Source: JBLWXV01 sp048267245
GTDB taxonomy: Bacteria; Bdellovibrionota; Bacteriovoracia; Bacteriovoracales; Bacteriovoracaceae
Assembly: GCA_048267245.1 (NCBI GenBank)
Contig: JBLWXV010000002.1
Coordinates: forward strand, 930,001-994,000
DNA length: 64,000 nucleotides
Reading direction: 5' to 3'
A program made the position numbers and the translations under genes. Each line of letters opens with the position of its first letter. Position 1 is the stretch's first letter. The notes under the pieces are model-generated. The model made no database searches, was not told where the DNA came from, and worked only from the letters and a program-made list of their open reading frames with translations. Below are positions 57,727-64,000 of the stretch, piece after piece.

Positions 57727-58468
57727 TTTTAAAGCGTTTAACTATTTGTTCGACCGGCCACTGGGGATCATCTAGTGGCAGGTCGTGTCCTGCCTCTGGA
57801 TGAGCGATAGCTTGGCAATTAAAGTGTTTGGCAAGTTTGTAAGAGCAAGTCGAGCGAGTGAGGCGATCCTTCTCACCTACAAGAATTAGTGGTTCTAAGG
57901 GGAGTTTACTAGGGACTTTGAACCTAGAAGCGGCTAGCAATTGGCGCACAAAGGTTGATCTCTTAAGCGGATTTTCTTGGTCTATTTTCACCCAGCGATT
58001 TACAAGTTCTTCATTAATATCTTTTAGATTTGTTGTGAGTTTCAAAATTGCACGCTCGCGTCTGGCCACATCAGAAGCGAGAAAGAGTCTTGCGATAGTG
58101 GTGATTGCTTCCAGGCTAAGGCGCTCGGTGGGTGAGCACAGATTTCCTGCACTGGTATTCATGGTCACCAGCGCCTCAAAATCCGCGGGATATCTTGAGA
58201 CCCATTCAATCGCAATCATTCCTCCAAGACTGATGGCCACTAACCCCCACTTTGCCTCAGAGTTTTTGTCTTTTAACTTTTGAAATTTTTCGTGCAAAAG
58301 ATCGGCGTAAGTACTGATGAGAGTAGGTGATTCAATCTCTTGCCACGCGCCTACACCCGGAAGGTCAAGGCAGATGACCTCGCCGCCCATCTCTTCTTTG
58401 AGAAGATTTGGGAAGTGATCCCAGTGAGGCTTGCTTCTTGCTAGACCGCGAATCAAGATCCAGTTCAC
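57719..58468 (-). CDS. Alpha/beta hydrolase (BioH/YbfF-like)
   Basis: About 249 residues. NWILIRGLARSKPHWDHFPNLL carries an R-G in the usual H-G oxyanion region (LIRGLARS), VICLDLPGVGAWQ follows, GLVAISLGGMIAIEW near 98 holds the nucleophile Ser, LVGEKDRLT near 200 the Asp and HPEAGHDLPLDDP near 227 the His. The triad is complete. Substrate is unknown. The GTG at 58468 is chosen: GGGGAGA lies six bases upstream and GTGA overlaps the stop of the M14 gene, so the two are coupled. Confidence 0.85.
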   Translation of the reverse strand: MNWILIRGLARSKPHWDHFPNLLKEEMGGEVICLDLPGVGAWQEIESPTLISTYADLLHEKFQKLKDKNSEAKWGLVAISLGGMIAIEWVSRYPADFEALVTMNTSAGNLCSPTERLSLEAITTIARLFLASDVARRERAILKLTTNLKDINEELVNRWVKIDQENPLKRSTFVRQLLAASRFKVPSKLPLEPLILVGEKDRLTRSTCSYKLAKHFNCQAIAHPEAGHDLPLDDPQWPVEQIVKRFKTS

Positions 58469-59442
58469 TTGATCTCTCCCCAACTCTTGGGAGAGCGAAC
58501 AGCTCTGAGAAAGAAATCGATGAGGAGTATGTGGCGCCTCATCACTCGGTCAAAGCGATGCTCTTTAATTGGGTGAAAGAGGCCAAGGGGATTAAAGATT
58601 TGAAAGGGGTTTTTCTTAATCCACATCCAACTCCCCATCTCAAGTGTCCAGGGAATAAAGAGATTGTCCTTGTACTCAGGAGTGCTCTCATGAATTTCAT
58701 AGAGATAGTCCCAGAGATCGCCGTGGGTTGTGTAGCTGTCTGACTGGGACTCGATTTTGTAGATATGGTGGGGATAGGTTTGATCGAGCAGATCCTTGAG
58801 TCCAAGGACCTCTGATATTTTTGGAAATTTTGATTTTGTCTTGGCAAAGGGATACCAAAGACGGTCCTTCATTCCAAAGCCAGAGTGAAAGTCAATTGCG
58901 AGTGAGTGTTTAGAGCAGAGGGCCTCTGTCTTAACAAAGTTAATCAGGGTTTGAGATTCAATTTCCATCGGAGCATCGATCTTGCCGCGGTACCAAGGAA
59001 GATGTGGGCCCAGGCGGTGACCACTGACGAGCATGTGAATACTGGGGTCAATACTTTCGATGGGTGCGTTTCTCATAAGATCCACGCCGTTGGGATTTGA
59101 TCGGGTGTTAGAGGCCATGCCGCCTGGATTGAGAATTGGAATCGCCACAATTCGCACGTCTTCTAAGCTCTTGTAGAGATGTTCGTCCCAGGTAAGTTGA
59201 TGAAAGAGAGTGGATAGATAGGCAATCACGACTTGGGAGCCGATCTTTTCAAGACCATGCACTCCGCCCACTAGCACAAGTGTAGGCGCTTCAGGCTTTT
59301 CGCTGCCAATTGAGAGACCAATAATGGGAAAGGTGCGCTTATTGGTCTGAACTTCTGCCAGCTGATGCTCTCTAATGATTGGGAGTGGATAGCGGTCTAT
59401 GAGTCGCTGCAAATGCTCTAATTCTGGGAGTCGATTAAACAT
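58465..59442 (-). CDS. M14-family zinc carboxypeptidase (AstE/AspA-like)
   Basis: 325 residues. LVLVGGVHGLEKIGSQVV near 53-70 has the HGxE zinc pair, NPNGVDLMRNAP near 119 the Asn-Arg substrate site, and SLAIDFHSGFG near 178 the third zinc His. YPHHIYKI and FIPWTLEMGSWMW near 270 hold the catalytic Glu. It could cleave a C-terminal residue from peptides or muropeptides, or deacylate an N-acyl amino acid. There is no signal peptide, so it acts in the cytoplasm. GAGG precedes the ATG, and it is coupled to the alpha/beta hydrolase. Confidence 0.86.
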   Translation of the reverse strand: MFNRLPELEHLQRLIDRYPLPIIREHQLAEVQTNKRTFPIIGLSIGSEKPEAPTLVLVGGVHGLEKIGSQVVIAYLSTLFHQLTWDEHLYKSLEDVRIVAIPILNPGGMASNTRSNPNGVDLMRNAPIESIDPSIHMLVSGHRLGPHLPWYRGKIDAPMEIESQTLINFVKTEALCSKHSLAIDFHSGFGMKDRLWYPFAKTKSKFPKISEVLGLKDLLDQTYPHHIYKIESQSDSYTTHGDLWDYLYEIHESTPEYKDNLFIPWTLEMGSWMWIKKNPFQIFNPLGLFHPIKEHRFDRVMRRHILLIDFFLRAVRSPKSWGEIK

Positions 59443-59479
59443 ATTACCTCTTGATCAACTCTTCTATTGTAAGCATAAA

Positions 59480-59496
59480 CCTCGCTAGCGGCGAGG
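59480..59496 (-). terminator. Weak terminator after the phospholipase-D-type gene
   Basis: CCTCGC and GCGAGG form a 6-bp GC stem around TAGCG, 20 bases after the stop of the minus-strand gene. T's are few (TTTATG on the minus strand), so function is uncertain. Confidence 0.4.
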
Positions 59497-59515
59497 GTGT
59501 CTGCTTAAAAAAAAT

Positions 59516-60652
59516 TTAAATCCAATAGCGCAGAAAATAGAAAAAGGGTCGCACGACAAAGTCTTGCGAAAAGCGCGATCTGACCTGGCGATAGCAAATG
59601 AGCTCAGAATCGCGAAGCGTTTTAGTCAGGAATGATCGAAGTTCACTTTTAAGTGAATCTTCTTCTATGACAAAGTCCAACTCGCGGTCGTGATAAAAAC
59701 TTCTCGTATTCCAATTGCTCGAGCCCATCATATAGAAGTCATCAATGATAGTGAGCTTCGCGTGCAAAATAGTTGGTTTGTACTCGTAGAAGCGAACGCC
59801 GTATCTTGCCAATTCGCGCACTCCAAAGAAGTTAAACCAGTTAAATAGTTTCAGATCACTCTTTGCTGGCAAAACTATTTTCACCGAGACACCTTTAAGG
59901 GCCGCGCGCTTCATAGCAAGCCTAAGTCGTAGAGGAGGAACAAAGTAGGGGTTAACAATGGTGATCTCGCGCTGGGCCTCTTCGAGGCGTTTGACTAGGT
60001 TTTGCGACAGGCGATAGCGGCGTCTCTTGGTTTGATTGGCCCGCACGCTACTACCTACTAGGGGGAGCTTGGCCAGCGTAGCTGAACTCACTCCTTCTTC
60101 ACTTTGCGCTTCCCAGCTCGCTTCAAAGACGGCACTCATCTCGCTCACCTCTGAATTTGTGAGTACTAGTCCTAAATCGAGCCATGCCTTTGAGTCGCTA
60201 AAGGCATTAAAGTGTTCGTGAGAGATATTAACACTTCCTCCAAATGCAATCTTCTTGTCGATGATTACCAATTTTCGGTGTGTGCGTTGATTGACTCTAA
60301 AGAGATCAGAGAGACTTGGAAGCGCCTCATGTCTCCACAGCACAGGGTTGTAAACTGAGAATTCGATTCCTAGTCTATGGCACCAATCGATGAGTACTGG
60401 TAGATGCTCGTGAGAGCCCCAACCATCAATGAGCAGACGTACTCTAACACCGTTTGCTCGCGCAATTTTTAAAGAATCAAAGAGAGCTGCGCCCGCTGAA
60501 TCACTCGCAATCATATAGTATTCAAGGTCAATAGATGTGCTGGCCGCTTCAATTTGTCTTCGCATCTCACTGAAGAAATCATCGGCGCTCTCATAGAGAA
60601 ACTTACCTAAGTGACTGACTTTGGGTGACGCATCTTTTGCAATTGCTTCCAT
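59516..60652 (-). CDS. Phospholipase D / cardiolipin synthase-like protein
   Basis: About 378 residues with two HKD motifs: HRKLVIIDKKIAFGGSVN near 122 and HAKLTIIDDFYMMGSSNWNTRS near 296. Two such motifs make one active site in the PLD superfamily, and ClsA/B-type cardiolipin synthases have this length when the N-terminal TM helices are missing, as here. It could make cardiolipin or transfer phosphatidyl groups. I use the ATG at 60652 since AGAGG lies five bases upstream; the ATG at 60715 has no good site. Confidence 0.87.
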   Translation of the reverse strand: MEAIAKDASPKVSHLGKFLYESADDFFSEMRRQIEAASTSIDLEYYMIASDSAGAALFDSLKIARANGVRVRLLIDGWGSHEHLPVLIDWCHRLGIEFSVYNPVLWRHEALPSLSDLFRVNQRTHRKLVIIDKKIAFGGSVNISHEHFNAFSDSKAWLDLGLVLTNSEVSEMSAVFEASWEAQSEEGVSSATLAKLPLVGSSVRANQTKRRRYRLSQNLVKRLEEAQREITIVNPYFVPPLRLRLAMKRAALKGVSVKIVLPAKSDLKLFNWFNFFGVRELARYGVRFYEYKPTILHAKLTIIDDFYMMGSSNWNTRSFYHDRELDFVIEEDSLKSELRSFLTKTLRDSELICYRQVRSRFSQDFVVRPFFYFLRYWI

Positions 60653-60858
60653 TTTCACCTCTAAGTTCGGTGGCACCGATCTTTGGGGACTTTTTCTGGA
60701 CGTAGAGAGTCCCATAGGATTGATTGAAACATTGATGTCTTAACATTAAAGGCCCATAACCAAATCTTAATCAAACTCTGGAAGACACCTGACATCAAAT
60801 CATAGGATCATTAAGTCATTAGGGTTAGGATTGTTATGAGGCACCCAAGGAGGCAGCC

Positions 60859-62094
60859 TTGTATAGAAGTCACGAAGACCAAATTGTATCACCTTCAAAC
60901 TTCCCAGTGGGTAGTAATACTTCTTTCACTTTTGACGAGTATCTTGAGCTTCTTAAAGAAGACTTAGATTTTCTAGAAGAGTTTGTGACCACTCCTTCTC
61001 AATCAAAAAATCAAAATGATGTTCTCGTCGCTCAGAAATTACTCGCGCGTGAACTTGAGGTCCTGGGCTTTGAGATCAATTGGGTAGCACCAAAAGATCG
61101 CGAGGGAGCACCAGCTCTACACGCCATTAAACCGGGACTTAGCGAGAGGGCGATCTGCTTTGTTGGCCACAGCGATACTGTGCTTGGACCACTAGAAAAA
61201 TTCAATTACAAATATGATTCAGAGAATATGAGAATTGTGGGCCCTGGAGTCGCCGATGATAAAGGTGGCCTAGTTGTCGCTCTTCGCGGGATTCGCCGCT
61301 ATCTAAAAGAGAACTCTGTTCACTTTTATAGTCTCCACTTTATCTCTTCACCCAATGAAGAGGTTGGGTCCCTTGGCTTTCACGACTTCTATAGCGAAAT
61401 GGGCAAAGCAGCCGACTTCGTGTTTGGATTTGAGCCGGCCCTCTTTGATGGATCACTGGTCAACTGTCGCAATGGAAATGCTTGGTACCGCGTGAATGTA
61501 AAGGGCAAGAGTGCTCACGCTGGTCGATTTGGAGAGGTCTCAATCAATGCTGCTCACGAGCTCTCTCGCATCGTCTTTTCGCTACACGAACTCAATGACA
61601 TTGAAAACAAAGTAAAAGTGAATGTGGGAAGTATCTCTGGTGGGACTGGTCACTTTAATGTTGTCTGTGGTGAAGCTCACGCCCTTATTGATATGCGCTT
61701 TCCCTGTCCGTCAAGTAGAGCGCGCCTGCATGAGGAATTTTCTAAAATTACCTCTCGTGCTCACGTCTCATGTTTTGAGAGTGGAGCAATAGGGGAGATC
61801 TCCTACTCTATAGAAGATGACTGTCCCGCGCTTGCTCTTACTAAGAAGGGTGAGGAACTAAGTCATCTACTCTGCGACATTATTGAAAAGTATGAAGGCG
61901 CGCGCCCAAGTGCTACACACACTGGTGGAGCTGCCGATGTGAACTACTTCTCCTGTCCTAGTACCGCCATTGTCGATGGTATGGGACCAATTGGGGGCGG
62001 ACTGCACACAGTTCATGAATATGTTGAATTGCCATCGATATACACACGATCAGAAACTTTGAGAGAAGTTTTGATTAAGTTAAACAGGCCCTAG
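60859..62094 (+). CDS. M20-family metallopeptidase (CPG2/ArgE/DapE-like)
   Basis: 411 residues. VGHSDTVLGPLEKF near 99 and GPGVADDKGGLVVAL near 130 hold the first His and bridging Asp, SPNEEVGSLG near 166 the catalytic Glu pair, GFEPA the next ligand, and GGGLHTVHEYVEL near 387 the last His, so both zinc sites are complete. NVKGKSAHAGRFGEVSINA is the dimerisation domain. The pattern fits CPG2-like carboxypeptidases or N-acyl-amino-acid deacylases. The start is a TTG five bases after AAGGAGG. It leads an operon with two acyltransferases. Confidence 0.85.
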   Translation: MYRSHEDQIVSPSNFPVGSNTSFTFDEYLELLKEDLDFLEEFVTTPSQSKNQNDVLVAQKLLARELEVLGFEINWVAPKDREGAPALHAIKPGLSERAICFVGHSDTVLGPLEKFNYKYDSENMRIVGPGVADDKGGLVVALRGIRRYLKENSVHFYSLHFISSPNEEVGSLGFHDFYSEMGKAADFVFGFEPALFDGSLVNCRNGNAWYRVNVKGKSAHAGRFGEVSINAAHELSRIVFSLHELNDIENKVKVNVGSISGGTGHFNVVCGEAHALIDMRFPCPSSRARLHEEFSKITSRAHVSCFESGAIGEISYSIEDDCPALALTKKGEELSHLLCDIIEKYEGARPSATHTGGAADVNYFSCPSTAIVDGMGPIGGGLHTVHEYVELPSIYTRSETLREVLIKLNRP

Positions 62095-62128
62095 TGAATG
62101 AATCACTAGTGGCCCCAAGGAGGGAGAC

Positions 62129-62977
62129 ATGGTCACTGACATTTTAACTTCACTCAATATCAAGCCACTCATACCACGTGGCTGGGATATTCGCCTCAGC
62201 CCCCGCTTTCTCACTTATTCTCCCTCATTTGAAATTGAAATTGAAACCTCTAAATACTTACTCAAAACAGCGAGTAAGATGAGTGAACTCTTAAATGTCT
62301 TTGAGCTTCGTTATCAAAATTTTCTTGAGAGCACTAAAGATGGTGCCAGCATGGATGGCTACGACGTCGATGCTCTCGATAGTCTTTGTGATCATATTAT
62401 TATCATCGATAAGGAGAGTTCAAACGTGGTTGGAACCTACCGCGTAATCTCGTCTCTCTTTAGCAATCACTTCTATTCTCAAGGGGAGTTCTCACTGGAT
62501 CAATTCCTAAAACTTCCAGGAGAGAAACTGGAGCTTGGTCGCGCCTGTATTCATCACGGACATCGCAATGGCGCTGTGATTGATCTATTGTGGAAGGGAA
62601 TTTGTCGCTATCTTAAAATTACTGATGCCAAGTATCTCTTTGGTTGCTCATCAGTAAAAACAGTCGACTTTGAAACGTCAAAAATCATTTATGACCATCT
62701 TAAAGATGAGGGCATGCTCAGAAATGATCTAGGGATTCGCTCTATTGGCAAGTACGCCATGGATATGGGGGCAGAGGCTATTCAAGTTGAAAGTGAAGAG
62801 CGCCAGCGCATTGTAAAAGCCTATCTTCCAAATCTGCTGCGCTCATATTTTCAGGCCGGCTCTCGAGTTTATGGGCCACCAGCACTTGATATTGAATTTG
62901 AATGTATCGATTTTTTGACTATTCTCAACGTCGATGAGATGAGTTCGTCCTATAAAAGACGCTATATGGGACAATAG
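62129..62977 (+). CDS. GNAT-type N-acyltransferase (OlsB/hemolysin-like)
   Basis: 282 residues of the hemolysin/OlsB-type acyltransferase family. ELLNVFELRYQNFL, the acyl-binding VGTYRVISS near 110, LELGRACIHHGHRNGAVIDLLWKGICRYL near 142-170, and LFGCSSV are typical. OlsB joins an acyl chain from acyl-ACP to ornithine, giving the lyso form of ornithine lipid; other members act on glycine, serine or long-chain amines. AAGGAGGGAG precedes the ATG. With the PlsC gene two bases on, it makes an OlsB/OlsA-type pair. Confidence 0.82.
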   Translation: MVTDILTSLNIKPLIPRGWDIRLSPRFLTYSPSFEIEIETSKYLLKTASKMSELLNVFELRYQNFLESTKDGASMDGYDVDALDSLCDHIIIIDKESSNVVGTYRVISSLFSNHFYSQGEFSLDQFLKLPGEKLELGRACIHHGHRNGAVIDLLWKGICRYLKITDAKYLFGCSSVKTVDFETSKIIYDHLKDEGMLRNDLGIRSIGKYAMDMGAEAIQVESEERQRIVKAYLPNLLRSYFQAGSRVYGPPALDIEFECIDFLTILNVDEMSSSYKRRYMGQ

Positions 62978-62979
62978 AA

Positions 62980-63861
62980 ATGTTTGATTCTTTGATTCGA
63001 AATTTGAGGGCGAGTACCAAGCTCGTCCTCTTTATGATCACAGTGAGTGCCTATCTGCTCACTTCAGCGCTCTTTTATCCACTGACCTATATTGACCCAT
63101 TCTTTGGTCGCAAGTTTTTAACTAAAGTTATTTCTCTCTACTGTCGCATCGGTCTTTGGTTTATGAATATTCGCGTTTCAACTACTGGCGCGAAGGCCAT
63201 GGCACCCAATTCTTTCATCGTCTGCAACCACACCGGCTATCTCGATGTATTGGTGCTTGCCTCAAAAGTTAATGCTTGCTTTGTGACCAGTCTTGAAATG
63301 AGAAGAGCTCCCTTTCTAGGCCAATTGTGTGAGATGGGTGGATGTCTCTACGTCGATCGCAAGTCGCGCGCGAATCTCTCACGCGAAGTTTTAATGCTCA
63401 CTGAGGCACTTAGAAGCGGCCTTAATATTTGCGTTTTCCCAGAGGGAACTTCAACAGATGGCAGTGGGATCTTGCGCTTTAAGAGACCTCTTTTTAAATC
63501 CGCTATCGATGCTAAGGCCGACACGCAAACACTCTGTCTCAATTACACTAGCGTTGATGGTAGATCTCTTAATGAAGAGAATCGCGATTCAATCTTTTGG
63601 TATGGTGACATGACATTTTTTCCGCACCTGTGGAGCCTCTTTCAAAATAAGAGCGTGACGGTTGAGTTAAATTTAGGTGAGGTGATTAGGGGAGTTGAAG
63701 ATTATACTGAACTCAGTTTGATCGCTCATGATCTTATAGAGCAGAAGTATCGCCCCATTCTAGCAGCGCCTACTTCTTTGCCCAAGGAGGATGCTGATCA
63801 TCTGATCCCGCCTCTAATTCGAGGTGAAGTGCAATCTTTTCAAGAAACGCATCCTCAATAA
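62980..63861 (+). CDS. PlsC/OlsA-like acyltransferase
   Basis: 293 residues. One or two N-terminal TM segments (LVLFMITVSAYLLTSALFYPL) anchor it in the inner membrane. NHTGYLDVLV near 84 is the HX4D catalytic motif, and FPEGTSTDG near 153 the acceptor-phosphate motif of the PlsC superfamily. In an OlsBA pathway it would add the second acyl chain to the lyso-lipid, but a role as 1-acylglycerol-3-phosphate acyltransferase is equally possible. The gene starts three bases after the N-acyltransferase stop. Confidence 0.88.
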   Translation: MFDSLIRNLRASTKLVLFMITVSAYLLTSALFYPLTYIDPFFGRKFLTKVISLYCRIGLWFMNIRVSTTGAKAMAPNSFIVCNHTGYLDVLVLASKVNACFVTSLEMRRAPFLGQLCEMGGCLYVDRKSRANLSREVLMLTEALRSGLNICVFPEGTSTDGSGILRFKRPLFKSAIDAKADTQTLCLNYTSVDGRSLNEENRDSIFWYGDMTFFPHLWSLFQNKSVTVELNLGEVIRGVEDYTELSLIAHDLIEQKYRPILAAPTSLPKEDADHLIPPLIRGEVQSFQETHPQ

Positions 63862-64000
63862 TATCTACTGCTTCCTCGGCGAGGACTTCCTCTTTTGTGA
63901 GGTCCTCATGCTCCTCTTCATTCCAGAGGCCAAGCACAACCACGGGAATCACATACTCTAGAGGGCCAACATTTTTGACGTGATCTCTGGCACTCACATG
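63770..64000 (-). CDS. Partial acidic protein, N-terminus outside window
   Basis: The frame is open to the window edge (a CAT codon precedes GTG at 63997), so only the C-terminal 76 or so residues are visible. They are mainly acidic and helical (LTKEEVLAEEAVDIIEDAFLEKIALHLELEAG) after HVKNVGPLEYVIPVVVLGLW. It overlaps the 3' end of the PlsC-like gene by 92 bp, more than other convergent pairs here, so it may be spurious. No family is recognised. Confidence 0.45.
   Translation of the reverse strand, partial: HVSARDHVKNVGPLEYVIPVVVLGLWNEEEHEDLTKEEVLAEEAVDIIEDAFLEKIALHLELEAGSDDQHPPWAKK

Noticed and set aside
57858..58283. 141-codon plus-strand frame inside the alpha/beta hydrolase gene
   Set aside because: It is antisense to an intact catalytic triad and rich in Ser/Arg, typical of shadow frames.
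1..64000. CRISPR arrays, prophage, transposases, integrons, rRNA
   Set aside because: I looked for regular repeats, transposase or integrase motifs and rRNA cores and saw none that could be supported.

Overview
The window looks like chromosomal DNA of a gram-negative bacterium of fairly low to medium GC, most plausibly a member of the Bdellovibrionota (Bacteriovorax/Halobacteriovorax type). This is an inference. It rests on the very dense coding, many small secreted or lipoprotein genes of unknown function, strong AGGAG-type ribosome sites with frequent TTG and GTG starts, an HTH regulator resembling the TIGR02147 group, a transmembrane Ser/Thr kinase with a PEGA-like tail, and a cyclic-nucleotide-binding EAL protein. 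No marker gene settles the species. I see no phage, insertion sequence, CRISPR array or rRNA.

Bases 1-12972 form a surface-polysaccharide (O-antigen or capsule type) locus. It holds six GT4/GT-B-type glycosyltransferases, one GT2 glycosyltransferase, three SAM methyltransferases (two with an N-terminal Cys4 zinc-ribbon-like segment), a WecA/MraY-type glycosyl-1-phosphate transferase that would start the chain on undecaprenyl phosphate, a Wzx-type flippase and a hexapeptide-repeat acyltransferase. Blocks alternate between strands and meet in tail-to-tail overlaps of 12-52 bp.

Bases 13055-17087 hold an FKBP-type prolyl isomerase, a secreted protein, a TetR regulator divergent from an AhpD/CMD-family gene with a perfect 20-bp palindrome over the promoter, a uracil-DNA-glycosylase-family gene, a GNAT gene, an unexplained stretch of about 430 bp, a terminator and tRNA-Ala(GGC).

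Bases 17181-32430 carry two large unrecognised alpha/beta-hydrolase-like envelope proteins, a heavy-metal RND efflux operon whose adaptor gene is strikingly short and His-rich, an SH3/M23 protein with substituted catalytic histidines coupled to a membrane-anchored His-rich protein, an XRE regulator, and a divergent pair of sugar-nitrogen enzymes (PIG-L deacetylase and NagB-like deaminase).

Bases 32427-45271 contain a CNB-EAL phosphodiesterase, a PilZ protein, small metabolic and secreted proteins, cytidine deaminase with dihydroorotase, and a PBP4-type D,D-carboxypeptidase. Bases 45372-64000 contain endonuclease III, a run of translationally coupled genes (lipoprotein, esterase, DUF2797, acidic protein, EEP-family lipoprotein), a DksA-like protein without a zinc finger, a truncated haemoglobin, DoxX, the Ser/Thr kinase with a DUF523 gene, an M14 peptidase/hydrolase pair, a phospholipase-D-type enzyme, and an M20 peptidase/N-acyltransferase/PlsC operon that looks like an aminolipid pathway.

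The best candidates for something undescribed are the metal-efflux operon with a stub adaptor, the M23-like protein with altered catalytic residues and its coupled partner, the 761-residue secreted protein, and the M20/OlsB-like/PlsC operon.
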